From: Bacteroidaceae bacterium
Lineage (GTDB): Bacteria; Bacteroidota; Bacteroidia; Bacteroidales; Bacteroidaceae
Length of the DNA stretch: 64,000 bases
Reading direction: 5' to 3'
Assembly (NCBI GenBank): GCA_017617335.1
Contig: JAFZWK010000005.1
Coordinates: 1-64,000 of the forward strand
In this document: in pieces, positions 46,179-56,045 of the stretch
Layout: every line of letters starts with the position of its first letter
Position numbering within the stretch: position 1 is the stretch's first letter
The notes under the pieces: model-generated
What the model was told of the DNA's origin: nothing
The model's database searches: none
What the model saw: only the letters and a program-made list of their open reading frames with translations
Program-made: the position numbers and the translations under genes

Positions 46179-46747
46179 TGATAGTATCCTTTCTTTTTTA
46201 TTTCTTTCCATACAGCGGGAGCAAGGTCCTCACCCTTGTAGGTTCCCGCCTTTATTTGTTCTCGAATGACCGTGCTGCTTATGTCCAGCAACGGTGTGTT
46301 GGCAATAAGAATGTTTGCCGACACGTTACTTAGTTCGTAGCCTGGCCGAGGGTAGATGATGATACGATGTTGTTGCAAAATTTCATCGTGATGGTACCAC
46401 TGAGGGAAACGTTCCCAGTTGTCGGCTCCAATGACTAATACGAATTCCCGTTCAGGATATTTCTCTCGTAAATGCTCAAGTGTGATTACCATATAGGAGG
46501 GACGTGGCAGTTTCATCTCAATGTCACATACTGCCAGATGAGCTCTCCCTTTGATGGCGAGACGAGTCAAACGCAGGCGATCCTTATCACAGAGTAGTTT
46601 GTCATCTACCTTGAATGGGTTCTGAGGAGAGACAAGAAACCACAGTTCGTCCACCAATCCCTGTTTCACCAGTGCCTTCCCTAACGTGGTGTGCCCATTA
46701 TGAATGGGATTGAAACTTCCTCCGTAGATTCCTGTCACTATCTTCAT
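46175..46747 (-). CDS. nadD: Nicotinate-mononucleotide adenylyltransferase
   Basis: This encodes 190 residues with GGSFNPIHNGH (9-19; nucleotidyltransferase HxGH site), a KVDDKLLCDKDRLRL segment and the C-terminal DISSTVIRE. It makes nicotinate adenine dinucleotide in NAD synthesis. It lies 12 bases after gmk and overlaps the MORN gene. Confidence 0.95.
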   Translation of the reverse strand: MKIVTGIYGGSFNPIHNGHTTLGKALVKQGLVDELWFLVSPQNPFKVDDKLLCDKDRLRLTRLAIKGRAHLAVCDIEMKLPRPSYMVITLEHLREKYPEREFVLVIGADNWERFPQWYHHDEILQQHRIIIYPRPGYELSNVSANILIANTPLLDISSTVIREQIKAGTYKGEDLAPAVWKEIKKKGYYQ

Positions 46748-46759
46748 GCCAACGGTTCT

Positions 46760-47383
46760 TTATTTTCTCAGAAACTCATTTATCAGACGCAAAGTCTCGG
46801 CTTCAGCATCCTCCAGTATGTCATTTACCACAATGTGGTCGAATCGGGAGGCGAAACTCAGCTCGTAGTCCGCCTTGGCCAGACGCTTTTCTATCTGTTC
46901 CATATCATCCGTACCACGATTGATCAGACGTCGGCGCAGTTCCTCTATCGAAGGTGGTTGGATGAAGAGGCTCATTGCTCGGTCTCCATAGAATTCCTTG
47001 ATATTGCATCCGCCTTTCACGTCCACATCGAAGACCACGTTTTGTCCTTCCTTCAGCTGATGCTCCACCTGTTCCTTCAGTGTACCGTAGAATCGGTCCT
47101 GATAGACTTCTTCATACTCCAGGAACTCATCGTTCTGAATCTTCTGGCGGAACTCTTCGGGCGAGAGAAAGAAATATTCCACGCCGTTCTGTTCAGTCCC
47201 ACGAGGAGGACGGCTTGTTGCGCTGATGCTGAATGCCAGTTTCAACTCTGGGTGCTCATTCATCAACCACTGCACGATGGTGGTTTTCCCGCTGCCAGAG
47301 GGAGCAGAGAAGATCAACAAGCCTCCCTCTGTCCTTTCTGGAGAGGGATGAGACAACTCTTTTTGTGTCTTTTTCCTTGCCAT
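46760..47383 (-). CDS. gmk: Guanylate kinase
   Basis: This encodes 207 residues with the P-loop APSGSGKTT (about 27-35), the GMP-binding RPPRGTEQNGVEYFF segment and a normal family length. It converts GMP to GDP. The yicC-gmk-nadD order is conserved in Bacteroidales. Confidence 0.95.
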   Translation of the reverse strand: MARKKTQKELSHPSPERTEGGLLIFSAPSGSGKTTIVQWLMNEHPELKLAFSISATSRPPRGTEQNGVEYFFLSPEEFRQKIQNDEFLEYEEVYQDRFYGTLKEQVEHQLKEGQNVVFDVDVKGGCNIKEFYGDRAMSLFIQPPSIEELRRRLINRGTDDMEQIEKRLAKADYELSFASRFDHIVVNDILEDAEAETLRLINEFLRK

Positions 47384-47451
47384 TTTTTTATGCTTTTTAT
47401 GTTCCTTTTTATCCGATTACCATTCCTTCTTTGGAGGAGGAAGAAGAGTTC

Positions 47452-48327
47452 CTACATCACATTCAGCACTTGTTCCTTAATCTGTTCCAATTCGTCCTTC
47501 ATTTTTACGACGATGTTCTGCATTTCTGCCTGGTTACTCTTGCTTCCTGTAGTGTTGATCTCACGTCCCATCTCCTGAGCAATGAAACCAAGTTTTTTTC
47601 CTTGGCCATGGCCGTTTTCCATTGTCTCTCGGAAATAACGGAGATGGTTGGTCAGACGCTGTTTTTCTTCATTGATGTCCAGTTTCTCAATGTAATAGAT
47701 CATTTCCTGCTCTAAACGGTTGCGATCATATTCTACTTCAGGGATGGTCTTCAGGTTGTCAACCAAGCGTTGACGGATCTTCTCCGTGCGTTCTTTTTCG
47801 TAAGGGGCTATGTTGGCCAAAAGAGTTTCGATGTTATCCAGTTTCTCCTGAAACTTTTTCTGCAGGGCAGCACCTTCCTGCTTCCTGAATTCCACTAATT
47901 GCAGAACGGCTTGTTCCACGACGTTGCGAGCCACCGTCCATTCCTCTTCACTGAGTTCCTGTACATCCGTCTTAGAGAGTACATCAGGCATACGCATCAA
48001 AGTGCTCCACCAATCAATCGGCTCGGGTAAATTATATTTAGTCATGATATTCTTGATTTGCCGATAGTAATTTTCTATGAGTGCATCGTTGATGGGAGTG
48101 GCGACTTGGTCAGTTGTTGGTTCAACCCAGAGATTGAATTCCACCTTTCCACGCTCAAGAGTTTTGGATATCAAACCTCTGATTTCCATATCCTTTTCTC
48201 GATATATGGGAGCCAGGCGTGTTGACAAGTCCAGTGCTTTGCTATTGAGTGACTTTACCTCTGCTGTAATCTTTTTTCCCTGGTATTCGGCTGAGGCCTT
48301 ACCGTAACCAGTCATTGACTGAATCAT
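47452..48327 (-). CDS. yicC: YicC-family endoribonuclease
   Basis: I start at 48327 (MIQSMTGYGKA), the universal YicC start. The longer frame is upstream noise. The 291-residue product has the N-terminal SMTGYG and C-terminal GREINTTGSKSN motifs. YicC proteins are RNA-degrading enzymes. It leads a cluster of five minus-strand genes. A TACTTTTG box lies at 48349-48356. Confidence 0.92.
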   Translation of the reverse strand: MIQSMTGYGKASAEYQGKKITAEVKSLNSKALDLSTRLAPIYREKDMEIRGLISKTLERGKVEFNLWVEPTTDQVATPINDALIENYYRQIKNIMTKYNLPEPIDWWSTLMRMPDVLSKTDVQELSEEEWTVARNVVEQAVLQLVEFRKQEGAALQKKFQEKLDNIETLLANIAPYEKERTEKIRQRLVDNLKTIPEVEYDRNRLEQEMIYYIEKLDINEEKQRLTNHLRYFRETMENGHGQGKKLGFIAQEMGREINTTGSKSNQAEMQNIVVKMKDELEQIKEQVLNVM

Positions 48328-48348
48328 AATTTTAACAACAATTTTGTG

Positions 48349-48386
48349 CAAAAGTAGCAAAATAATAGGAGAAAATTGTAACTTTG
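48349..48386. promoter_or_regulatory. Divergent promoter region for yicC and tsaB
   Basis: The minus strand reads TACTTTTG at 48349-48356 (toward yicC) and the plus strand TAACTTTG at 48379-48386 (toward tsaB). The two large housekeeping clusters therefore share an 84-base intergenic region. Confidence 0.6.
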
Positions 48387-48411
48387 TGCCAAAATAAAGA
48401 AAAAAAACTGG

Positions 48412-49104
48412 ATGGCTTGTATTCTGCATATTGAAACCAGCACTCAAGTGTGTTCTGTGGCCGTAAGTCAGGATGGTGTTCTTCTTTTCCATGAAGAAGA
48501 CATGGAAGGTCCCAGCCACAGTGTCAAGTGTGGGGTTTTTGTTGAGGAAGCTCTCTCGTTTGCCGAGAGCCATGCCATCCCTTTGGATGCTGTAGCTATC
48601 AGTAAGGGTCCTGGCAGTTATACAGGATTGCGCATCGGTGTTTCGATGGCAAAAGGTGTATGTTATGGCCGTCGGGTTCCTTTGATTGCGGTTCCCACGT
48701 TGCAGGTTCAGTGTGTGCCTGTTCTGCTTTATCATGAGGAACTGGAAGATGATGCCCTACTCATTCCTATGATAGATGCTCGCCGAATGGAGGTTTACTC
48801 TGTGGTGTTTGACCGTGCTTTGCATGAGATTCGCCCGACGCAAGCCGATATCGTGGAAGAGGGAACCTATCAGGAATATCTAGAACGAGGTCCTGTCTAT
48901 TTCTTTGGTGACGGAGCTGCCAAGTGTGAGGCAAAGATTCAGCATCCCAATGCACATTTCATTCCTAATATTAACCCATTGGCAAAATATATGTATCCTT
49001 TGGCTGAGAAATCATTCTTACGTGGCGAGTTTCAGGATGTGGCATATTTTGAGCCTTATTATCTGAAGGAGTTCGTGGCAACTCATTCTAAAAAGTTTTT
49101 TTAA
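48412..49104 (+). CDS. tsaB: TsaB, tRNA t6A modification protein
   Basis: This encodes 230 residues with ILHIETSTQVCSVAV, SKGPGSYTGLRIGVSMAKG and PLIAVPTLQ. TsaB helps TsaD place threonylcarbamoyl on A37 of ANN-decoding tRNAs. It starts a plus-strand gene series that runs to 56045. The next gene begins 5 bases downstream. Confidence 0.93.
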   Translation: MACILHIETSTQVCSVAVSQDGVLLFHEEDMEGPSHSVKCGVFVEEALSFAESHAIPLDAVAISKGPGSYTGLRIGVSMAKGVCYGRRVPLIAVPTLQVQCVPVLLYHEELEDDALLIPMIDARRMEVYSVVFDRALHEIRPTQADIVEEGTYQEYLERGPVYFFGDGAAKCEAKIQHPNAHFIPNINPLAKYMYPLAEKSFLRGEFQDVAYFEPYYLKEFVATHSKKFF

Positions 49105-49109
49105 TTTCA

Positions 49110-49700
49110 ATGCAATACAATACACAAAGAGAACACTTGGTAATGCCCGAGTATGGAAGGGGAATCCAGGACATGGTTGATGTGGCTGTTTCCATTCCCG
49201 ACAGAGAGGAACGACAGCGTTGTGCCGAAACTATCATTGCCATCATGGCACGTATCCAGCAGGGACAAGACCGGCAGCCTGATTTCGAGCAGAAGCTTTG
49301 GAATCATTTGGCTCGCATGGCACACTACAAACTGGATATTGACTACCCGGTGGAGATTGTGCCCGAGGATCAAGTTTTTGCTCATGCCGCTCCCTTGCAC
49401 TATCCCATGAAAAATATTAGGCGTAAGCACTATGGATATCAGGTGGAGAATGCCTTGAACTATGCCATGCAACTTCCCGAAGGGGAAGAGCGTGACGCCT
49501 TGGTCGGCATGATAGCCAATCAGATGAAACAGGATCTCTACAATTGGAACCGCGATTCGATGGATGATAATCTTGTGGCTCAGGATTTGGCCCGTTATAC
49601 GGATGGTAAGATTCGTTTGGACCTTTCCTCTTTCCAGTTTGCTCCTGTCCAGACTTCCAATCAACCTGTTATTGCGAAGAAGTCCAAGAAGAAAAAGTAG
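49110..49700 (+). CDS. DUF4290 protein
   Basis: This encodes 196 residues (MQYNTQREHLVMPEYGRGIQ...) that match DUF4290, a cytoplasmic family seen almost only in Bacteroidetes, usually just before murA. It ends in a Lys-rich tail. It has no signal peptide. Function is unknown; position suggests a link to cell-wall synthesis, which is inference. Confidence 0.82.
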   Translation: MQYNTQREHLVMPEYGRGIQDMVDVAVSIPDREERQRCAETIIAIMARIQQGQDRQPDFEQKLWNHLARMAHYKLDIDYPVEIVPEDQVFAHAAPLHYPMKNIRRKHYGYQVENALNYAMQLPEGEERDALVGMIANQMKQDLYNWNRDSMDDNLVAQDLARYTDGKIRLDLSSFQFAPVQTSNQPVIAKKSKKKK

Positions 49701-49731
49701 TCTCTCCACTTTCTGCTTTATTCTCTCAGCT

Positions 49732-51039
49732 ATGTCAACATTTATCATCGAGGGCAATCACCGTTTGTCTGGAGATATCACTCCTCAGGGAGCCAAGAAC
49801 GAGGCTCTGCAGGTGCTTTGTGCAACATTGTTGACAGATGAACCTGTTACTATCCACAATCTTCCGGATATTGCAGATGTCAATAATCAGATTTATCTGT
49901 TGGAAAAGGTCGGTGTTAAGGTTACCTGTCTTGAGAAGGGAACTTATACATTCCAGGCAGATAAAGTGAACACGGATATTTTGGAGAGTGATGATTTCTT
50001 GCAGTGCTGCTCTCGTCTGCGGGGAAGTATAATGTTCATCGGTCCTTTGGTGACCCGTTACGGAAAAGCAATGGTTACCAAGCCTGGTGGTGACCAAATT
50101 GGCCGACGTCGGCTTGACACTCATTTCTTGGGGATGCAGAAGCTTGGAGCTGAGTTCCGGTATAATGATCCTCGTGGAATCTTCAACATCAAGGCCAAGC
50201 GTTTGCAAGGAACCTCCATGCTCCTCGATGAGGCTTCTGTGACAGGTACTGCCAATATCATCATGGCAGCCGTCTTGGCTCAAGGTACCACCACCATCTA
50301 CAATGCGGCTTGTGAACCTTATATTCAGCAACTCTGTCATTTGCTTAATCGGATGGGAGCCCGCATCAGCGGAATTGCCAGCAATCTGCTTACCATCCAT
50401 GGAGTGGATAGCTTGCATGGGGCAGAACACACCATTTTGCCTGACATGATTGAGGTGGGATCCTTTATCGGTATGGGAGCTATGGTGGGTGATGGAATAC
50501 GCATCCGTGGGGTGGAATATGACCAGTTGGGCATCATTCCCAGTACTTTTAACCGATTGGGAATCCTGATAGAGCGTGAAGGAAACGATCTGCTTATTCC
50601 TCGACACGATCACTATGAGATAGAGTCTTTCATAGATGGTTCCTTTATGACTATCTCTGATGCTCCTTGGCCTGGGTTGACTCCCGACTTGCTTAGTGTC
50701 TTGCTTGTGGTGAGTACGCAGGCAAAGGGATCCGTTCTCATTCATCAAAAGATGTTCGAGAGTCGTCTTTTCTTTGTGGATAAGCTCATTGATATGGGTG
50801 CTCAGGTGATTCTGTGCGATCCTCACCGCGCTGTTGTGGTAGGACATGATCATCAGTTGAAGTTGCATGCTGGTCGTATGACGAGTCCTGATATTCGGGC
50901 AGGTATCGCTCTCCTCATCGCTGCCATGAGTGCTGAAGGAGTGAGCCAGATTGATAATATTGGTCAGATTGACCGTGGATACGAAAACATAGAGGGGCGT
51001 CTCAATGCTTTGGGAGCCCATATTACCCGTGTAGAATAA
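49732..51039 (+). CDS. murA: UDP-GlcNAc 1-carboxyvinyltransferase
   Basis: I start at 49732 (MSTFIIEGNHRLSG). The 435-residue product is full length, with PQGAKNEALQVL and ASVTGTANIIMAAVLA. It makes the first committed step of peptidoglycan synthesis. At the position of the catalytic Cys of other MurAs (GGC-x-IG) it has Asp121 (KPGGDQIGRRRLDTH), a change known to give fosfomycin resistance. Its stop overlaps the rimM start by one base. Confidence 0.95.
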   Translation: MSTFIIEGNHRLSGDITPQGAKNEALQVLCATLLTDEPVTIHNLPDIADVNNQIYLLEKVGVKVTCLEKGTYTFQADKVNTDILESDDFLQCCSRLRGSIMFIGPLVTRYGKAMVTKPGGDQIGRRRLDTHFLGMQKLGAEFRYNDPRGIFNIKAKRLQGTSMLLDEASVTGTANIIMAAVLAQGTTTIYNAACEPYIQQLCHLLNRMGARISGIASNLLTIHGVDSLHGAEHTILPDMIEVGSFIGMGAMVGDGIRIRGVEYDQLGIIPSTFNRLGILIEREGNDLLIPRHDHYEIESFIDGSFMTISDAPWPGLTPDLLSVLLVVSTQAKGSVLIHQKMFESRLFFVDKLIDMGAQVILCDPHRAVVVGHDHQLKLHAGRMTSPDIRAGIALLIAAMSAEGVSQIDNIGQIDRGYENIEGRLNALGAHITRVE

Positions 51040-51548
51040 TGATAGAGGAGAGTTCTGTTTATAAGATAGGTGTTCTTACGCGTACGCATGGCGTACAAGG
51101 GGAGGTGTCATTCACTTTTACCGATGATGTGTGGGATCGGGCCGATGCAGATTATCTTGTCTTGCGTATCGATGGAATCCTGGTTCCCTTCTTCCTCGAG
51201 GAGTACCGTTTCCGTTCCGATAGTGTGGCTCTGTTGAAATTCTTGGATTACGACTCCAGCGAGGCAGTGCAGGAACTCTGTGGTGCAGAAGTGTATTTCC
51301 CCTATGATCTCACTCCCCAACCCGATGAGAACGATGAATATACATGGCGCTATTTCACAGGTTTTCGTGTAGTGGATGTCAACGTGGGAGACTTGGGCGT
51401 GATAGACCAGGTGGATGACTCCACACCCAACATTCTCTTTCAATTGGGAAATCTCCTCATTCCCGCTGCTGAGCCCTTCATCCGTGAGGTGGATTGTCAG
51501 AAACGAGTCATCAAGATGGAGTTGCCCGAAGGTTTGATAGAATTATGA
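51039..51548 (+). CDS. rimM: Ribosome maturation factor RimM
   Basis: This encodes 169 residues with IGVLTRTHGVQGEV at the start and a PRC-barrel-like C-terminal half (GFRVVDVNVGDLG). RimM assists 30S head assembly. It overlaps murA by one base and dxr by four. Confidence 0.92.
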   Translation: MIEESSVYKIGVLTRTHGVQGEVSFTFTDDVWDRADADYLVLRIDGILVPFFLEEYRFRSDSVALLKFLDYDSSEAVQELCGAEVYFPYDLTPQPDENDEYTWRYFTGFRVVDVNVGDLGVIDQVDDSTPNILFQLGNLLIPAAEPFIREVDCQKRVIKMELPEGLIEL

Positions 51549-52699
51549 AAAAGAAAGTTTGTATTTTAGGCTCTACGGGTAGTATTGGCACGCAAGCCTT
51601 ACAGGTGATAGAGGAACACGGCGATCTCTTCGAGGTCTATGTGTTGACGGCAAACACCCAAGCAGATCTGCTCATTCAGCAGGCTCGCAGATTCCAGCCT
51701 TCTTCGGTGGTGATTGCTGATGAGTCCCGTTATCAATATGTTAGTGATGCCCTCTCGGATCTTCCTGTCCAAGTCTATGCTGGGGCTGATGCATTGTGTC
51801 AGGTAACCCAGATGGATCCGATAGATATCGTGTTGGTTGCTTTGGTCGGATTCTCTGGATTGCGTCCGACGATCAGTGCCATTCAGGCGCATAAACTTAT
51901 CGCATTGGCCAACAAGGAGACTCTTGTGGTGGCTGGTGAACTGGTCACACGTCTTTGTCTTGAGAATCATGTTCCTATCCTCCCAGTGGATAGTGAGCAC
52001 AGTGCCATTTTCCAGAGTTTGATGGGCGAGCAGAGTCCTATCGAGAAGATTATCCTGACGGCAAGCGGAGGTCCTTTCCGCACTTTCACTCCAGAGCAGT
52101 TGCAAAAGGTTACTCCAGCCATGGCACTCAAGCATCCGAATTGGGATATGGGCGCTAAGATTACGATTGATTCTGCCAGCATGATGAACAAGGGTTTCGA
52201 GGTCATAGAAGCCCGATGGCTCTTCGATGTGTCTCCCGAGCAGATTCAGGTGGTGGTACATCCCCAGAGCGTTGTTCACAGTGCAGTACAGTTCCAGGAT
52301 GGTGCTGTGAAGGCCCAACTTGGTTGTCCTGATATGCGTGTTCCCATTCAGCTTGCTCTCTCGTATCCCGTTCGTCTTCAGAGCGATTTTCCTCGTCTGG
52401 ATTGGTGGGATATGAAGGACCTCACGTTTGAGCGTCCCAATATGGAGAAGTTTCGTTGTTTGCAGATGGCTTACGAGGCAATTCGTCTGGGAGGAAATGC
52501 AGCTTGTGTGGTCAATGCAGCGAACGAGGTTGTCAATCTCGCTTTTCGTCAGGAGCGTTGCACCTTCCTCCAGATGGCAGATATTATCGAGGCTACTCTC
52601 CAGCGTGTTCCTCATCTGGATCAACCTTCCCTGGAGGATTATCTTGCGTGTGATGCCGAGAGTAGAGTAGTGGCAAGAGAATTCTTGCAGAAGAGTTAA
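51545..52699 (+). CDS. dxr: 1-deoxy-D-xylulose-5-phosphate reductoisomerase
   Basis: I start at 51545 (MKKKVCILGSTGSIG); this overlaps rimM by 4 bases. The 384-residue product has the NADPH-binding GSTGSIG, ANKETLVVAGE, DSEHSAIFQSL and TIDSASMMNKGFEVIEA. It commits carbon to the MEP isoprenoid pathway. Confidence 0.96.
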   Translation: MKKKVCILGSTGSIGTQALQVIEEHGDLFEVYVLTANTQADLLIQQARRFQPSSVVIADESRYQYVSDALSDLPVQVYAGADALCQVTQMDPIDIVLVALVGFSGLRPTISAIQAHKLIALANKETLVVAGELVTRLCLENHVPILPVDSEHSAIFQSLMGEQSPIEKIILTASGGPFRTFTPEQLQKVTPAMALKHPNWDMGAKITIDSASMMNKGFEVIEARWLFDVSPEQIQVVVHPQSVVHSAVQFQDGAVKAQLGCPDMRVPIQLALSYPVRLQSDFPRLDWWDMKDLTFERPNMEKFRCLQMAYEAIRLGGNAACVVNAANEVVNLAFRQERCTFLQMADIIEATLQRVPHLDQPSLEDYLACDAESRVVAREFLQKS

Positions 52700-52723
52700 T
52701 GGATTTTATTTTAAGGAAATGTT

Positions 52724-54127
52724 ATGAATGTAGTTTTAATAAAGGCCTTGCAGCTGTTGTGCTGTCTTAGTCTATTGGTTGTGTTGCACGAGGGAGGACA
52801 TTTTGGTTTCTCCAAGCTTTTCCGTGTTCGTGTGGAGAAGTTCTATATGTTTTTCAATCCTTGGTTCCATCTCTTCAGTACCCGTGACACGTGGTTTACC
52901 CGTTTGTTCCCTTACTTTAAGAATAACGAGACGGAATATGGCGTAGGATGGATTCCCTTGGGTGGATACGTCAAGATTGCCGGTATGGTGGACGAGAGTA
53001 TGGACATGGAGCAGATGAAGCAACCCGCCAAGCCTGATGAGTTTCGTTCGCAGGCCGTTTGGAAGCGTTTCTTTATCATGGTGGGAGGCGTGCTGATGAA
53101 TCTCCTTACCGCTTGGGTTATCTATAGTGCTATCATGTTCGCGTGGGGACGTGATTATCTTCCCATGCAGGACATCAAGCATGGATTCCAGTTCAACGAA
53201 CATGCTCAGTCCCTTGGATTCCGCAACGGTGATATTCCCGTCGCTGCCGATGGAAAAGCCATTGAGGAGTGGAATACGGGTGTGTTGCGGACTTTGAGCA
53301 ATGCGGAACAGGTGACTGTATTGCGTGATGGTAAGCAGGTGACTATTGTGTTACAAGAGAAACTCAATCTTCTCCACATGATTGAAGAGAGTCCAGCCTT
53401 CCTTACCGCATATATTCCTACGGTCATTGACTCTGTCCTGCCTACTGGAGCTATGGGAAGGGCAGGTGTCTGCAAGGGAGACTATCTTTTGGGCGTGGAT
53501 GGCACCGATATTCAGACGTGGGCAGATTTCGACAGTCTCATGCTGCGTCGTTCAGATGTACTTTCCATGGAGGGTTGCACCCATGCCGACAGCATGCGTC
53601 TTCGTCAGATGGGTATCGTGTACCGAAGTGCGGATGGTGTTCGCCAGGATACGGTTCAGATTCAACTCGACGAGAACTATATGTTGGGAATTGTGAAAGC
53701 CAGCCCGTACAGCATCTATAAGCCGAAGCATCAGGATTACAATATCCTGTCCTGCATTCCTGCCGGTCTCCAGTACGGTTGGCGTATTCTCTGTGGTTAT
53801 GTCAACGATTTGAAGTATGTGGCTAGTGCAGATGGAGCGAAATCCGTAGGTTCCTTCATCACCATCGGTAGCATCTTCCCCAGCGTTTGGGATTGGCAGC
53901 AGTTCTGGATGTTGACTGCTTTCATCAGCATCATTCTGGCCGTCATGAATATTCTTCCCATTCCTGGACTCGACGGAGGTCATATCGCCATTCTTGCATA
54001 CGAGGCCATTACGGGTCGCGAACCTTCCGAGAAGTTCCTGGAGTGGGCTGAGCGCATTGGTATGTTCATTCTGATAGCCCTGATGCTTTTAGCCTTTGGT
54101 AACGATATTGTGCGTTTCATTTTGTAG
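52724..54127 (+). CDS. rseP: Site-2 membrane protease RseP
   Basis: This encodes 467 residues with HEGGH (His22, Glu23, His26) in the first membrane segment, a PDZ-containing middle, and NILPIPGLDGG (from Asn409, Asp417) near the end. It cleaves membrane-bound anti-sigma or signal fragments. It is 24 bases after dxr, the usual arrangement in Bacteroidetes. Confidence 0.93.
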   Translation: MNVVLIKALQLLCCLSLLVVLHEGGHFGFSKLFRVRVEKFYMFFNPWFHLFSTRDTWFTRLFPYFKNNETEYGVGWIPLGGYVKIAGMVDESMDMEQMKQPAKPDEFRSQAVWKRFFIMVGGVLMNLLTAWVIYSAIMFAWGRDYLPMQDIKHGFQFNEHAQSLGFRNGDIPVAADGKAIEEWNTGVLRTLSNAEQVTVLRDGKQVTIVLQEKLNLLHMIEESPAFLTAYIPTVIDSVLPTGAMGRAGVCKGDYLLGVDGTDIQTWADFDSLMLRRSDVLSMEGCTHADSMRLRQMGIVYRSADGVRQDTVQIQLDENYMLGIVKASPYSIYKPKHQDYNILSCIPAGLQYGWRILCGYVNDLKYVASADGAKSVGSFITIGSIFPSVWDWQQFWMLTAFISIILAVMNILPIPGLDGGHIAILAYEAITGREPSEKFLEWAERIGMFILIALMLLAFGNDIVRFIL

Positions 54128-54164
54128 AATGCTTCCCTGTGGACGCTAAAGTTTTTTCTTCACA

Positions 54165-54527
54165 ATGTTCAAGTTTCAATCTTCGATATTTAAAGTTTCT
54201 TTCCTGGCTCTATTCCTCTCTGCCTGTTCCAGCAAGCCTAATCATGAGGAGATGGGGCAGCGCATGTTGGATGAGGCTCGTCGTGAACTCTCCCAAAAGA
54301 ATTTTGCTGCTGCCAGGGATACTATCATGTCTCTGCGTCTCCGTTGCCCTAAAGCTCTTCAGGCACGTCGACAGGCACTTGTTTTGCTTGACAGCATTGA
54401 AATGTTGGGAGCGGCAGACAGCCTCTCTCGTGCTACCGGTCCAGAATGGGAGCGCTTGGAGGTCAAACATAAGTTTTATCAGCGCAAACTGCAGGAGGAT
54501 CTCACGCAGAATAAGTTCGTGAAATAG
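54165..54527 (+). CDS. Small lipoprotein
   Basis: This encodes 120 residues with a lipobox (LSAC, Cys21). The mature part is helical and charged (MLDEARRELSQKNFAAARDTI), resembling a short TPR-like helical pair. The residues after Cys (SSKPN) are not acidic, so periplasmic retention is possible. It lies between rseP and the CCA enzyme gene, 6 bases before the latter. Function is unknown. Confidence 0.72.
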   Translation: MFKFQSSIFKVSFLALFLSACSSKPNHEEMGQRMLDEARRELSQKNFAAARDTIMSLRLRCPKALQARRQALVLLDSIEMLGAADSLSRATGPEWERLEVKHKFYQRKLQEDLTQNKFVK

Positions 54528-54533
54528 AGTGTT

Positions 54534-56045
54534 ATGAGATATCTCACGGATCAGGATTTGGCGCATCTGCTGGACAAGCGCATCTTTCACCAGATAGGCG
54601 AGACGGCCGACCAGTTGGGGCTGGAGTGCTATGTGGTGGGAGGATATGTGCGTGACCTCTTCCTTGACCGCCCCAGCAAGGATATAGATTGCGTGGTGGT
54701 GGATTGCTCTGGGGAACCTGCCCATGAGGAGAAGGAGGGCCCAGGTATTCGTTTGGCCAAGCAATTGAGCCAGCATCTGGGAAAGGGTGCCAATGTCAGC
54801 ATCTTCCGTAATTTCGGAACGGCCCAACTGAAGTATCGTTCCCAAGAGATTGAGTTCGTAGGAGCACGACGCGAGAGTTACAGCCATGATTCCCGCAAAC
54901 CTATCGTGGAGGATGGCACCCTCGAGGACGATCTCGACCGTCGAGATTTCACCATCAATGCTTTGGCTATCTGTCTCAATCCTGGCACTTCGGATGCTCC
55001 TGGCGAGAATGGTCTTTATTTCGGAAAGCTCATCGACCGTTTCGATGGGCTTCTGGATATCGAGGATCGCCTGATAGCTACTCCGCTCGATCCTGACGTG
55101 ACCTTCTCAGACGACCCGCTGCGTATGATGCGCTGCATCCGCTTTGCCACCCAACTTCGTTTCCAGATCGAAAACGAGACACAAACGGCTCTGACCCGCA
55201 ATGCAGAGCGTATCCGCATCATCTCTCAGGAGCGTATCATTGATGAACTGAATAAGATCATGCTGTCTCCTGCTCCCAGCATTGGCTTCTTCGAATTGGC
55301 TCGTTGTGGGTTGCTTCCCATCATCTTCCCTGAGCTTGCGGCTCTGGAGGGCGTAGAGGTTCGCAACGGACGCGCCCATAAGGACAATTTCTTTCACACC
55401 CTGGAAGTATTGGATAATGTAGCCAAGACGACCGATCCCGCATCCTCCCTTATGCTCCGCTGGGCAGCCCTGCTTCACGATATAGGAAAGCCCAGGAGCA
55501 AACGATGGGAGAATGGAGTGGGGTGGACCTTCCATAGCCATGACTACATAGGTGAGAAGATGGTGTCTGTCATTTTCCGTCGCATGAAACTCCCTATGGA
55601 TGAGCGCATGAATTACGTCCAGAAACTCGTGGGGCTGCACATGCGACCTATCGTGATAGCAGATCAGGAGGTGACGGACAGCGCCGTTCGCAGGTTGCTT
55701 TTTGAGGCGGGTGAGGACATTGATGATCTGATGATTCTTTGTGAGGCTGACATAACCAGTAAGAATCAGCAACGCAAGCAGCGTTTCCTCGACAACTTCC
55801 AGATCGTTCGCCAGAAGCTAAAGGACCTTCAGGCCCGCGATAATTATCGAACCTGGAAGAACCCCATAACGGGCGAGGAAATCATGGAAACCTTTGGCTT
55901 GGAACCCTGTCGAGAGATTGGCATTCTCAAGCAGAAAGTGAAGGACGCCATTTGGGACAGCCTGATTCCCAACGACCATGAATCCGCTCGCCAGTACATG
56001 ATGCAGAAAGCCGAGGAAATGGGTCTGAACCCCGTTCAGGATTAA
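54534..56045 (+). CDS. cca: CCA tRNA nucleotidyltransferase with HD domain
   Basis: This encodes 503 residues. The nucleotidyltransferase head has VVGGYVRD (about 34-41) and the metal pair Asp50/Asp52 in SKDIDC, with RRDFTINAL further on. The C-terminal half has an HD-type region (LLHDIGK). It adds or repairs the tRNA 3' CCA end. It is the last gene of the plus-strand series. Confidence 0.93.
   Translation: MRYLTDQDLAHLLDKRIFHQIGETADQLGLECYVVGGYVRDLFLDRPSKDIDCVVVDCSGEPAHEEKEGPGIRLAKQLSQHLGKGANVSIFRNFGTAQLKYRSQEIEFVGARRESYSHDSRKPIVEDGTLEDDLDRRDFTINALAICLNPGTSDAPGENGLYFGKLIDRFDGLLDIEDRLIATPLDPDVTFSDDPLRMMRCIRFATQLRFQIENETQTALTRNAERIRIISQERIIDELNKIMLSPAPSIGFFELARCGLLPIIFPELAALEGVEVRNGRAHKDNFFHTLEVLDNVAKTTDPASSLMLRWAALLHDIGKPRSKRWENGVGWTFHSHDYIGEKMVSVIFRRMKLPMDERMNYVQKLVGLHMRPIVIADQEVTDSAVRRLLFEAGEDIDDLMILCEADITSKNQQRKQRFLDNFQIVRQKLKDLQARDNYRTWKNPITGEEIMETFGLEPCREIGILKQKVKDAIWDSLIPNDHESARQYMMQKAEEMGLNPVQD

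Noticed and set aside
52724-54127. Possible gene for a secreted protease
   Set aside because: The HExxH motif lies in a membrane segment and is paired with NxxPxPxLDGG, so this is the intramembrane protease RseP.
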